The translations under genes were made by a program, and so were the position numbers. The notes under the pieces were generated by a model. It saw only the letters and a list, made by a program, of their open reading frames with translations. It was not told the origin of the DNA and searched no databases. 64,000 nt of DNA from DATGUN01 sp035301285 (GTDB lineage Bacteria; Bacillota; Bacilli; Bacillales; Amphibacillaceae): positions 1-64,000 of the forward strand of contig DATGUN010000037.1 in NCBI GenBank assembly GCA_035301285.1. The letters are read 5' to 3'. Below are positions 1 through 7,540 of this stretch, in pieces. How positions within the stretch are numbered: position 1 is the first letter of the stretch; the number at the start of each line of letters is the position of its first letter.

Positions 1-845
1 TTGAAGATATCTATGGCTTTTCTGTTTCCCACGACATGGTTTCGGATATTACCGATAATGTATTGCCTGACTTAGAAGAATGGCAGACCCGGCCATTAGA
101 AAGCTGTTATGCATTTGTATTTGTGGATTGTATGTATACAACGATTCGCAATCAGTATGAAACGAAGAAGTATGCCGTCTACACCATTCTCGGTTATACC
201 ATGGAAGGGACAAAGGAAATACTCGGATTATGGTTGAATGAGACCGAAAGCAAACATAAATGGATGCAAATATTTGATGAAATCAAGGCAAGAGGTGTAG
301 AAGATATCTTCTTTATTTCCATGGATGGCGTCAGTGGATTGGAACAAGGAGCACAAGCTATTTTCCCAGACGTTATCGTCCAACGGTGTATGGTCCATTT
401 AATCCGTAATTCAGTCAAGTATGTTCCAAGCAAGGATTACAAAGCCTTTACGAAGGCTCTAAGAAAAGTATATGGTGCACCAAGCCTGAAGGCTTGCCAC
501 AGTGCTTTTGAATCTTTTAAACAACAATGGGGGGACTATCCTGGCGCCGTTGATGTTTGGACACGAAACTTCAATCATGTCGAACAACTTTATGATTATG
601 GAAGTGCCATACGAAAAATAATGTATACCACAAACGCTGTGGAAAGTATCCACTCCAGCTTTCGTAAGGTAACCAAAAAAGGAGCATTCCCCAATGAGAA
701 TGCCCTGTTAAAAGTTTTATTTTTGCGTATCCAAGAACTAGAAGATAAGTGGAAAGGTGGTCATATCCAAAACTGGGCTATGGTTATGAACCAATTTCTT
801 GTCCACGATCAATTAAAAGATAGAGCTATAAAATATCTAGAATAA
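1..845 (+). CDS. IS256-family (mutator-type) transposase, 5' part outside window
   Basis: DDE transposase that would move an IS256-type insertion sequence. The reading frame is open from base 3, so the N-terminal part lies left of the window. Visible are the family start of the catalytic core (EDIYGFSVSHDMVSDIT), the first acidic region (FVFVDCMYT), the second (FISMDGVSGLE, followed by the QRCMVHLIRN block) and the C-terminal TTNAVESIHSSFRKVTKKGAFP block with the catalytic Glu. No internal stop or frameshift is seen, so this copy may be intact. The right inverted repeat should lie within about 30 bases after the stop, but I cannot define it without the left end. Family assignment is firm; activity is unknown. 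Confidence 0.92.
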   Translation, partial: EDIYGFSVSHDMVSDITDNVLPDLEEWQTRPLESCYAFVFVDCMYTTIRNQYETKKYAVYTILGYTMEGTKEILGLWLNETESKHKWMQIFDEIKARGVEDIFFISMDGVSGLEQGAQAIFPDVIVQRCMVHLIRNSVKYVPSKDYKAFTKALRKVYGAPSLKACHSAFESFKQQWGDYPGAVDVWTRNFNHVEQLYDYGSAIRKIMYTTNAVESIHSSFRKVTKKGAFPNENALLKVLFLRIQELEDKWKGGHIQNWAMVMNQFLVHDQLKDRAIKYLE

Positions 846-877
846 ATAATAACTTACACACTTAGCTTGACAAACCC

Positions 878-985
878 GTTTTAATTATGTTGAGTTGGCT
901 TGTTTGAGTCTTGTATTCTACCGGACTTAAACCAGCCAATTTTTCTTTTGCCTTTTCGTGATTTTACGGGTAAATATATTCTGCA
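878..985 (-). pseudogene. decayed C-terminal end of an IS3-family transposase
   Basis: Read leftwards, the frame gives a tail resembling IS3/IS150 OrfB integrases: YIYP, then a stop codon, then NHEKAKEKLAGLSPVEYKTQ followed by TSQL. Family members carry a YNxxR-KxKLxGLSPVEYR ending at the same place. An in-frame stop and the loss of everything upstream mark it as a relic. It sits directly against the end of the IS256 gene, which suggests one element landed in or beside the other. The rest of 846-1222 shows no gene I can support. Confidence 0.6.
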
Positions 986-1222
986 ATTCTATTTCATTTT
1001 CGTTGCGAAATTCCCATTCCTTCTTCCATTAATATTTATAGGATGAAAGAAAAATGAATATAAAATTTACAAACCCTTAGGTAAATCAAATGCAAGGATC
1101 TAGTCTATATTTTTAAACGAAAGAATCGAACTTTTAGACTGTCTCCTTTATTTAATGACACCATCGAATTGATAAACTGGTAAGATCTTAAAAAGCATAT
1201 GCCGTGTGTTTCCATACAAGCG

Positions 1223-1774
1223 CTACTGTTCTTTTTTTGAGCATCCATTGTCTTCTTCTAAATAATCTTCCTCTTCTTGTTCTGTTAGCTTTCTTTTTGC
1301 CTTTCCGGTTTTTCCACCTCGCATTTCCCATACAATATTATGTGCTTCTACCACATTGGAAAAATCCCCTTTTTTCCACTCTTTCAATATATTCAGATAT
1401 ATATCCGCATATTCCATGGAGTCACTATTTTCAACCCCATCTATTAACCATTCGATCCGTTTATCTGTAATTGTATAACAGAACCACTTATCATCTGCTT
1501 TAACTTTTTGATGTGACATTCCATGAATATAATTTTGCACATTTTTATCTGTTAATCCGTCTTGTTTTTTTGTAGTTTCATCAAATGGATTCGGTTCTCC
1601 CCCCTGATGCTTCATATTATAATCTGGAATATCTGGTACATCGTCTATAAGTTCTGCGGTTGCAACTTTCTCATCTCCACTATCCAAAAAGTAATCCTTG
1701 AAAATCATTACTGTAAATACACATATTGCCAGTAACAGAGCACTTGATAAAAGCCATAGGGTTTTTTTATACAC
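1223..1774 (-). CDS. membrane-anchored DUF6241-type protein
   Basis: Small protein of 183 residues and unknown function. The GTG start is chosen because a strong AGGAGG-like site lies five bases before it. Residues about 6-25 are a single hydrophobic segment (LWLLSSALLLAICVFTVMIF), so the protein is probably anchored with the rest outside the cell. The central stretch, VQNYIHGMSHQKVKADDKW, then RIEWL and later EGD-like and HN.IW motifs, matches what I remember of the DUF6241 family of Bacillaceae. The C-terminus is charged (EQEEEDYLEED). No neighbour suggests a job; it stands alone between insertion-sequence debris and an ABC permease pair. Confidence 0.65.
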   Translation of the reverse strand: MYKKTLWLLSSALLLAICVFTVMIFKDYFLDSGDEKVATAELIDDVPDIPDYNMKHQGGEPNPFDETTKKQDGLTDKNVQNYIHGMSHQKVKADDKWFCYTITDKRIEWLIDGVENSDSMEYADIYLNILKEWKKGDFSNVVEAHNIVWEMRGGKTGKAKRKLTEQEEEDYLEEDNGCSKKEQ

Positions 1775-2229
1775 ATGCTCCCTCCTCTCTTTATACAGTA
1801 AAATCGGTGTTGCAAAGCCATATATAAACTAATAAAAATTTAATCCATCCGCACCCACGCAAGTTTAATATTACATTCTTTTACTTTTTGTTCATCTATG
1901 GACTGACTTGAGCAGGTCAACTATAACAGAATTTTTACTTAATTTGTTATCCTTTTAAAAACAATCAGGGTATACTAGATTAACAATAGGCGATTGCCTG
2001 AAATCCAGTGCTTGTAGTCAATTTTTAGAAATGGTTTCATAATCACTCTTTTAAATTTCATCAATGTCAAAAGATATGTGGTTCGATGGCTTCATTAATA
2101 CATGCATCATTGTAACGTCAAATTAATTGTGTTAATGTAAACAACAAACGGATAATTCTAACGATTCAATGAACGTAAAGGCGTTTACTTGCTTCCAATC
2201 ATTGCAGAAGGTACAAGGGAGTGCAGAAT
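1775..2229. other. intergenic, AT-rich, no gene seen
   Basis: About 450 bases between divergent genes. I see no open frame with a ribosome binding site, no convincing terminator and no known RNA motif. Promoters for both flanking genes are expected here, but I cannot point to a clear -35/-10 pair. The only clear signal is the Shine-Dalgarno AAGGGA at 2215-2220 for the permease gene. Confidence 0.5.
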
Positions 2230-3093
2230 ATGGCAAATGTTTTCACTCGTTTACTACTTAAATTCTTATTGACGGCGGTAGGGATAGTCCTAGTTGCCGG
2301 TGTTCCAGCGCTTTTTGATGGAATGGCGCTTGACTTCCCAGCTTACATCACATCGATTGGTTCACTATTCACTAATATATTCGACCTTGATGCGTTGAAC
2401 TATACTGTTAATGAACGTGATTTCCCTTTGTTCCCGAAGTTATGGAGTAAATGGGGATATTCCATGATCCTTTTAATAGTGGCTTTTTTCATGGCTTTTA
2501 TAGTATCACTGTTATTGACATACGGAACGATGCTTTTGCCACAAAAAGTACGCGATAAGATTTCCTTTATGCTTCTGCTCCTTGAATCGATACCAGATGT
2601 TCTTATCATTGGACTTTTCACAATAATATTTTTATCGATTTATAAAAGTACAGGCGTCAGAATTTTTAATATTGTAGCGTTCGGCGACGACCGTATTTAT
2701 GTTCTGCCCATTGTTGTGCTGACTATTTTGCCGATACTGTTGTTTTATCGGATCATGATGCATGATTTCGAGGATGAACTGAATAAATCGTATGTCGATC
2801 TGGCCAAGTCACGGGGGTTGAATGATAGTGAATTGTTGTTCAATCACGTGTTACGCAATGCAATCATTAGCATTTTTGCCCATTCCAAATCGATACTTTG
2901 GTTCATGTTATCGAATTTATTATTAATTGAATATGTGTTTAATTTGGCGGGGCTCATGCGGTTTATGTTTGATTTCTATTCACCCGAGGTCTTAACTGTT
3001 GGATTGCTGTTAATTTTCGTGCCGATATATATGATGCAGGCTGTGGGACAGATCTTGATTGAAAAGGTAACTGAACAGCGGATAGAAATTTGA
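2230..3093 (+). CDS. Opp/Dpp-type ABC transporter permease (DppB-like)
   Basis: Integral membrane permease of the peptide/nickel ABC importer family, 287 residues from the ATG at 2230. That start sits nine bases after AAGGGA; a GTG at 2221 is too close to the site. Six or so hydrophobic segments are visible. The cytoplasmic EAA-type loop reads KSYVDLAKSRGLNDSELLFN followed by HVLRNA, the usual DppB contact with the ATPase. It lies 19 bases before a second, DppC-like permease gene, so they are co-transcribed. No ATPase or substrate-binding protein gene is next to them, so the substrate cannot be inferred. Confidence 0.82.
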   Translation: MANVFTRLLLKFLLTAVGIVLVAGVPALFDGMALDFPAYITSIGSLFTNIFDLDALNYTVNERDFPLFPKLWSKWGYSMILLIVAFFMAFIVSLLLTYGTMLLPQKVRDKISFMLLLLESIPDVLIIGLFTIIFLSIYKSTGVRIFNIVAFGDDRIYVLPIVVLTILPILLFYRIMMHDFEDELNKSYVDLAKSRGLNDSELLFNHVLRNAIISIFAHSKSILWFMLSNLLLIEYVFNLAGLMRFMFDFYSPEVLTVGLLLIFVPIYMMQAVGQILIEKVTEQRIEI

Positions 3094-3112
3094 TGAACGG
3101 GGTGAACATCGG

Positions 3113-4144
3113 ATGACATGGGCGGTTAAAGTGAAACAATTATTCAAGCATCCTTTGTTTATATGCGGATTTTCATTTCTTTTTTTGTTGTTTTTGGCAA
3201 GTGTTATCCATGCCATATTTTTTAACGGGGTGGTTCCGGAGACGCCGTATCTTTATGAAGATGGTGTTATTGCCAAAAAGGCACCTTTTTCCCCTTTAGA
3301 AGTACCGCCACTCGGAACTGAACAAACTGGTAAGCAATTGATATTCATGCTTTTGCAAGGGGCGAAATTCACAATAGGCATTGCTGTGGTTGTTGCAGCT
3401 TTCCGAATGCTTTTCTCATCAATTATCGGCTTATGTTTTGCTGACTTTCTTTCCAAGTTCAATAAATGGATCACTGGGCTTGTGAATGGATTTTATTATA
3501 TACCTATTGCACTTATTTGTTTTGTCCTTTTAAATGATATCCTTGTCATTCATGGCTATGCAGATGAATCGCCGTATACATTTTTTCAAAGATCTGTATT
3601 TGAGTTTGCTGTATTAACAGTTGTTGCACTACCTACAACCTCACTGTTGATCGGAAATCAAATTCGTCAAGTTTATAATCAAGAATTCATAACAGCTGCC
3701 AGATTACTCGGCGGAAGACGCTGGCATGTTCTAAAAAGACATGTTCTTCCCCACATGTGGCCACGGTTAATCATTCAATTTGTACAGGAGATTGTCCAAG
3801 TACTCGTATTATTGATTCATCTGGGTTTTTTTCGTTTGTTATTTGGGGGAACTCTTAAAATCGAAAGTGGAAGTGATACCATACCGGATATATTTATATC
3901 TTTATCGAGTGAATGGTCCGGGTTGATTGGTAATGCATTTAGGTCATTGGAGAACTATCCGTGGCTTTTTTTGTCGCCAATTATTGCCTTCATGCTTACC
4001 ATTCTTGCATTTAATTTAATAGTTAAAGGAATGGAAAATGTGTTTTTTGGAAATTATCCCAAACGTAAGCATAAGTCCAGTAAACAAACCAAAGATAAAT
4101 CATTGCAGGAAAATATAAGTTTTGAATTTATCCATGAGAAATAA
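3113..4144 (+). CDS. Opp/Dpp-type ABC transporter permease (DppC-like)
   Basis: Second permease of the pair, 343 residues. After a first membrane segment (residues about 17-36) comes an extracytoplasmic stretch with PPLGTEQTGKQL, as in DppC proteins (LGTDxxGRD). The EAA loop is clear: EFITAARLLGGRRWHVLKRH, then VLPHMWPRL. The C-terminus is basic and cytoplasmic. Together with the gene before it, it would form the transmembrane channel of an importer. The ATP-binding and solute-binding parts must be encoded elsewhere or are missing. Confidence 0.82.
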   Translation: MTWAVKVKQLFKHPLFICGFSFLFLLFLASVIHAIFFNGVVPETPYLYEDGVIAKKAPFSPLEVPPLGTEQTGKQLIFMLLQGAKFTIGIAVVVAAFRMLFSSIIGLCFADFLSKFNKWITGLVNGFYYIPIALICFVLLNDILVIHGYADESPYTFFQRSVFEFAVLTVVALPTTSLLIGNQIRQVYNQEFITAARLLGGRRWHVLKRHVLPHMWPRLIIQFVQEIVQVLVLLIHLGFFRLLFGGTLKIESGSDTIPDIFISLSSEWSGLIGNAFRSLENYPWLFLSPIIAFMLTILAFNLIVKGMENVFFGNYPKRKHKSSKQTKDKSLQENISFEFIHEK

Positions 4145-4290
4145 GATTCATTTTAATGATATTTTATTAGTCATTTTCCAAAAGACTACACAAACATAAA
4201 TTCTGATACGTTTTTAAATTAAGCCGATAAGTTGCATGCTGTATTTAGGGCGCTTATATTGGAAGTATAATAAGTGTGGAGGGATTTCAG

Positions 4291-4662
4291 ATGGAAACAC
4301 CTGATTTATTGATAACACTGACGGCGCATGAGCGTGATGCGAACAACGTGACGATAGCTTTCACTATGGCAAATAAAGCACTTGAAAAAGGTCATCAGCC
4401 GGAAATCATGTTGCTTTCAGATGCAGTGCATATCGCTGAGAAAGGCTATTCTGACAAAATTGATATCGGGTCTCCGTTTAAACCGGTGAATGAGCTCATG
4501 TTATCCTATCTGGAACAAGGTGGACGTTTATCAGTATGCGGTGCCTGTATGGAGCACAACGGCGTCGAAGAATCGAATCTTGTTGATGGTGCCGAAAAGA
4601 TCAATGCTGATTATGTAGTGGATTCACTGATGGAAGCAAAAAGAACATTACAATTGAATTGA
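4291..4662 (+). CDS. DsrE/DsrF-like small protein
   Basis: Cytoplasmic protein of 123 residues; the ATG at 4291 follows GGAGGG by seven bases, so upstream in-frame GTG codons are ignored. The fold signature is that of DsrE/YchN proteins: LLITLTAHERDANNVTIAFT, then EIMLLSDAVHIAEKG, then LSVCGACMEHNGVEES. The CGAC motif supplies a cysteine in the position where DsrE-family sulfur-carrier proteins bind sulfane sulfur. Family members relay sulfur or act as small-molecule binding folds; no sulfur-relay partner gene is adjacent, so the role here is not known. It is followed by a terminator hairpin. Confidence 0.72.
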   Translation: METPDLLITLTAHERDANNVTIAFTMANKALEKGHQPEIMLLSDAVHIAEKGYSDKIDIGSPFKPVNELMLSYLEQGGRLSVCGACMEHNGVEESNLVDGAEKINADYVVDSLMEAKRTLQLN

Positions 4663-4664
4663 AA

Positions 4665-4711
4665 AGGAATGTATATGGCGGTGATGGAAAAGTTTCACCG
4701 CCATTCCTGTT
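4665..4711. terminator. bidirectional-type hairpin between DsrE and yitT genes
   Basis: ATGGCGGTGA and TTCACCGCCAT form a GC-rich stem around a short loop, and outer GGAATG/CATTCC pairs extend it. It lies between two convergent genes. The T-run is weak on the plus side, so efficiency is uncertain. Confidence 0.6.
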
Positions 4712-4735
4712 TAACTTGCTTTGTCGATACACCAT

Positions 4736-5590
4736 TTACTTTACTCCGCCTTTTTTCGTTTCATCCCAAGAGAAGCTTCCTCCAAGCACATCACGCACAT
4801 CATAGATGACCACAAACGCATTTTCATCAACTGAAGAGATAATGTTTTTAAGACGCATCAATTGAAATTTGTTGATAATGACATAGGTCATATCCGTATC
4901 TTCTTTTAAATAGCCACCATATCCTTTGAAAACGGTGACACTGATATTCATTTTTTCGATGATTTCATCGGCAATTTCAGGCGCCTTCGCGGAAACAATG
5001 CTGACGGCTTTACGTGGATCCAACCCTTCAATCATGAGGTCAGTCCCTTTTTTGGCCACAAACAGTGTAATGATGGTATACATTGTATTCAACGGTCCGA
5101 TAACGACAAGACCGGAAAGCACAATCAACATGTCAAGTACAAAAATAGTGCGGACCAAGTCCCAACCGAGTTTATCATGACACATTCTGGCGATCAGGCT
5201 TGTCCCGCCCATCGTGCTGCCGGTACGGAATATCATGCCAGACCCGGCCCCGATGAATACACCGGCAAAAATGGCGGATGTGAGAGGGTCACCGAGTGAT
5301 TCCACCAGACCTTCTGTGCTGTACATGAAAAATGAAATAAGCGGTACGGTCAGAATGGAAAAAAGGAGCGCCCGCTTTGGCAAGTATTTGTAACCGATGA
5401 CCATGATGATGGTTGTCAATACAAACGTCACAATGCCGGGTGATACATCAAATGCGAAATGCAGTATAACCGCTGCACCAGGAACCCCGCCTTCTGCCAG
5501 GTTATTGGGGATGGCCAGTAACGTTAATGCCAGCGCATAGGATAAACAGCCGATGACGACCATCGATAGATCCCTGAAAAATGTCGTCAT
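4736..5590 (-). CDS. YitT-family membrane protein (DUF161 + DUF2179)
   Basis: Protein of 284 residues with five to six hydrophobic segments in the first 170 residues (for example MVVIGCLSYALALTLLAIPN near the start) and the family signature GSTMGGTSLIAR. The C-terminal 100 residues form the soluble DUF2179 domain (KAVSIVSAKAPEIADEIIEK, then VFKGYGGYLKEDTDM). YitT proteins are common in several copies in Bacillus; their transport or regulatory role is not settled. The start has a good AAGGAGG site. It is a single-gene unit, convergent with the DsrE gene. Confidence 0.85.
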   Translation of the reverse strand: MTTFFRDLSMVVIGCLSYALALTLLAIPNNLAEGGVPGAAVILHFAFDVSPGIVTFVLTTIIMVIGYKYLPKRALLFSILTVPLISFFMYSTEGLVESLGDPLTSAIFAGVFIGAGSGMIFRTGSTMGGTSLIARMCHDKLGWDLVRTIFVLDMLIVLSGLVVIGPLNTMYTIITLFVAKKGTDLMIEGLDPRKAVSIVSAKAPEIADEIIEKMNISVTVFKGYGGYLKEDTDMTYVIINKFQLMRLKNIISSVDENAFVVIYDVRDVLGGSFSWDETKKGGVK

Positions 5591-6171
5591 AAAAAAACCT
5601 CCTTATGATGTAAGTTTGGTTTGAGGTGGCATTCATCGGACTGTATCGTCATTTTTTCAAAGACAGTTATGAATGATACCGTTAATGTTTAAATGATTCA
5701 TTGAACGATATTTATAATAACAAACAATTTGCTTGATGCATAGCTCAATCAGTTGGCACTGAATCATATTACTTGTAACATAGGTCCGTCAGGAAAAACA
5801 ATAAGGAATTTAAGTCTGTTAAATATATATCCATATATGGAGGACGTAAAACGTTACTTTGGGACGATACCGTTTGGATAGGGCTGTTATGGCAGTTGTC
5901 TTTTACGTAGAATGAGTTGCTTCCTGCTGAAAATGTAGTTGAGATAATGAGATTTTATCTTTCATATGTAAAGGCTCTTTAAATTACTTGTGAAGCATTA
6001 TTCAAGGGATGATAAACGAGAAGAAGCTGTTGATTGATGGATTGCGAGGCCCCATTAAAGGGATGGAGTCATACGTTCATGTTTGCTATATTATCAATAG
6101 TGTGACAGGGTTTCCAAGGGTGGTGGCTCGCTTTCTTTCCTTTTAGAAGTAAAGGGAAGGAGGTAATGCCT
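5591..6171. other. intergenic; leader of a type I toxin-like locus at its right end
   Basis: Most of this AT-rich stretch shows nothing I can name. An 8-base inverted repeat (ACGTAAAA at 5844-5851, TTTTACGT at 5901-5908) could fold a loose hairpin. Near 6100-6160 the sequence GTGACAGGGTTTCC, GGTGGTGGCTCGC and CTTTCTTTCC resembles the leader I recall for Bacillaceae holin-like toxin genes. Bases 6134-6143 can pair with 6151-6160 in a 10-bp stem that covers part of the Shine-Dalgarno AAGGAGGT at 6157-6164, as in type I toxin mRNAs whose translation is masked. Confidence 0.5.
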
Positions 6172-6588
6172 ATGACAGTGTTTGAGTCACTTCTTATCAT
6201 GCTCACGTTTGGAGCATTAGTTTTATACCTAAATAATCGATGGAAATGCTTCTTAATTAAGTACAAATCTATTTTATACGTAAATAATCGAATGAAACGC
6301 TTCCCATTTAAGTACAAATCTATTTTATACGTAAATAATCGATGGAAGTACTTCTTAATTAAGTACAAATCTATTTTATACGTAAATAATCGAATGAAAC
6401 GCTTCTCATTTAAGTACAAATCTATTTTATACCTAAATAATCGATGGAAATACTTCTTAATTAAGTACAAATCACATTTACAACATATATTCCCTCTAAA
6501 TATCATCATGCTGGATATAGTTAAATGGCATGGTTTTAGTTTCCGCTGTTTATCATTGGATGGCAAGATGTTCAGACGTTTCATATGA
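6172..6588 (+). CDS. holin-like type I toxin start fused to a 51-bp repeat array
   Basis: The first 17 residues, MTVFESLLIMLTFGALV, match the start of the small putative holin-like toxins (TxpA/BsrG-type membrane peptides of type I toxin-antitoxin systems). The start is the ATG at 6172, seven bases after a perfect AAGGAGGT; the ATG at 6166 is too close. Known toxins are about 30-60 residues. Here the frame is taken over after residue 17 by five 17-residue units (LYLNNRWKCFLIKYKSI and variants) and a 35-residue non-repeat tail, giving 138 residues. The long protein may be real or the toxin may have been broken by repeat expansion. The array is also open on the opposite strand, so openness alone proves little. 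The antitoxin RNA cannot be seen. Confidence 0.5.
   Translation: MTVFESLLIMLTFGALVLYLNNRWKCFLIKYKSILYVNNRMKRFPFKYKSILYVNNRWKYFLIKYKSILYVNNRMKRFSFKYKSILYLNNRWKYFLIKYKSHLQHIFPLNIIMLDIVKWHGFSFRCLSLDGKMFRRFI
6221..6475. repeat. five tandem 51-bp units, alternating A-B-A-B-A
   Basis: Units start at 6221, 6272, 6323, 6374 and 6425, each beginning TTTTATAC and ending GTACAAATCTA or close to it. Units 1, 3 and 5 carry CGATGGAA with TTCTTAATTAAG; units 2 and 4 carry CGAATGAAACGCTTC with CATTTAAG. The pattern is therefore a 102-bp higher-order repeat. The unit is divisible by three and free of stops in at least one frame on each strand. A diverged two-unit array of the same family lies at 22405-22503. 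Confidence 0.93.
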
Positions 6589-6703
6589 AGTGTCGGGTAT
6601 GATAGCATGAGATACGTGGGCAATATATTGATATTCGCGGATCCCGGCTTGTGAGTTATGCTCGCAGCCTCATGTTAAACAGACTATGATATTATCTTTT
6701 TAT

Positions 6704-6740
6704 TCCTGTCCTCGCCTTAAGAAACGAGGACTCTCAAAGT
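6704..6740 (+). promoter_or_regulatory. hairpin ahead of the HAD phosphatase gene
   Basis: GTCCTCG and CGAGGAC form a perfect 7-bp stem with a ten-base loop, followed by a mixed sequence with TTTT. It may end transcription from the toxin-like locus, or lie in the leader of the next gene. Confidence 0.45.
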
Positions 6741-6784
6741 TTTCAATTTGCCCATCCAAAACAGAGAATGAGGTGTTAAAGAAC

Positions 6785-7465
6785 ATGGCTGTTGTGACTG
6801 TTGATTTTGATGGGACACTGTTCAAAGGCGATTCTTTTAAGGTGATGTTTCAAACGGCTAAACAGGACTTCACATGGAAAGAATGGGGCGTTGTTGGGTT
6901 GGGTCTTGTGAAAGCTGCAGGAAAAGGATTGGTAAAGGGAAAAGAAGCGTTTAAACATGGGTTTTTCAAAGCATTTGCCCGTTCATTCAAAGGAAAGACA
7001 AAAGCTGAATTGGACATATTTTTCCGAAAGCTTGTCGATATGGGGATAGAAGAAGTTAACGAAGGGCTTGTAAATTACATTCGTGAGCATCAGCAAAAAG
7101 GCGACACCGTTATTGTGCTGTCGGGCGCATTACATCCTTTTTTGGAAGCATTCATCGATACAGTCGGAATTGACGTACATATCATCAGTACCAAGCTTCT
7201 ATTCGATTCATCAGGATTATGTACCGGAGAAATCGATCAGCTTGTAAATGGTTCCGTTAAAGTGGACAAATTGAAGCAGTGGCTCGGACAGGATTATTCC
7301 AATAAAGATTCCTTGCCTAATGCGGAAACATGGGCATATGCCGACAGTTTGAGTGATGTGCCACTACTACAATTTGTTGACCACCCGGTAGTCGTTAATC
7401 CGAAAGAAGATATGTTGCAAGAGGCCAAGCGCCATGCATGGCCAATTTTTCCTGAGACAACCTAG
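6785..7465 (+). CDS. HAD-IB family phosphatase (SerB-like)
   Basis: Haloacid-dehalogenase hydrolase of 226 residues. Motif I is VDFDGTLFKGDS, with the nucleophile Asp and the general acid Asp two residues on. Motif II is VIVLSGA. The motif III lysine lies in VKVDKLKQWL, and motif IV is AYADSLSDVPLL. The cap between motifs I and II is helical, as in subclass IB enzymes that act on phosphoserine-like small substrates. The ATG at 6785 is preferred because motif I starts at once after it; the site GAGGTG lies upstream. The substrate is not predictable from context. Confidence 0.8.
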   Translation: MAVVTVDFDGTLFKGDSFKVMFQTAKQDFTWKEWGVVGLGLVKAAGKGLVKGKEAFKHGFFKAFARSFKGKTKAELDIFFRKLVDMGIEEVNEGLVNYIREHQQKGDTVIVLSGALHPFLEAFIDTVGIDVHIISTKLLFDSSGLCTGEIDQLVNGSVKVDKLKQWLGQDYSNKDSLPNAETWAYADSLSDVPLLQFVDHPVVVNPKEDMLQEAKRHAWPIFPETT

Positions 7466-7540
7466 ATGATTCTTCATGGTAGACGGGGGTATTTCCGCTT
7501 AGAAATCAGTGTGCGCACTATGCCCGGATGTGCGCTATTA

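Noticed and set aside
6221..6475. CRISPR array
   Set aside because: Units are contiguous 51-bp tandem copies without variable spacers, and there are no cas genes.
6069..6623. 184-residue frame on the minus strand across the repeat array
   Set aside because: It exists only because the 51-bp unit has no stops in that frame; no ribosome binding site, and the toxin-type start on the plus strand explains the locus better.
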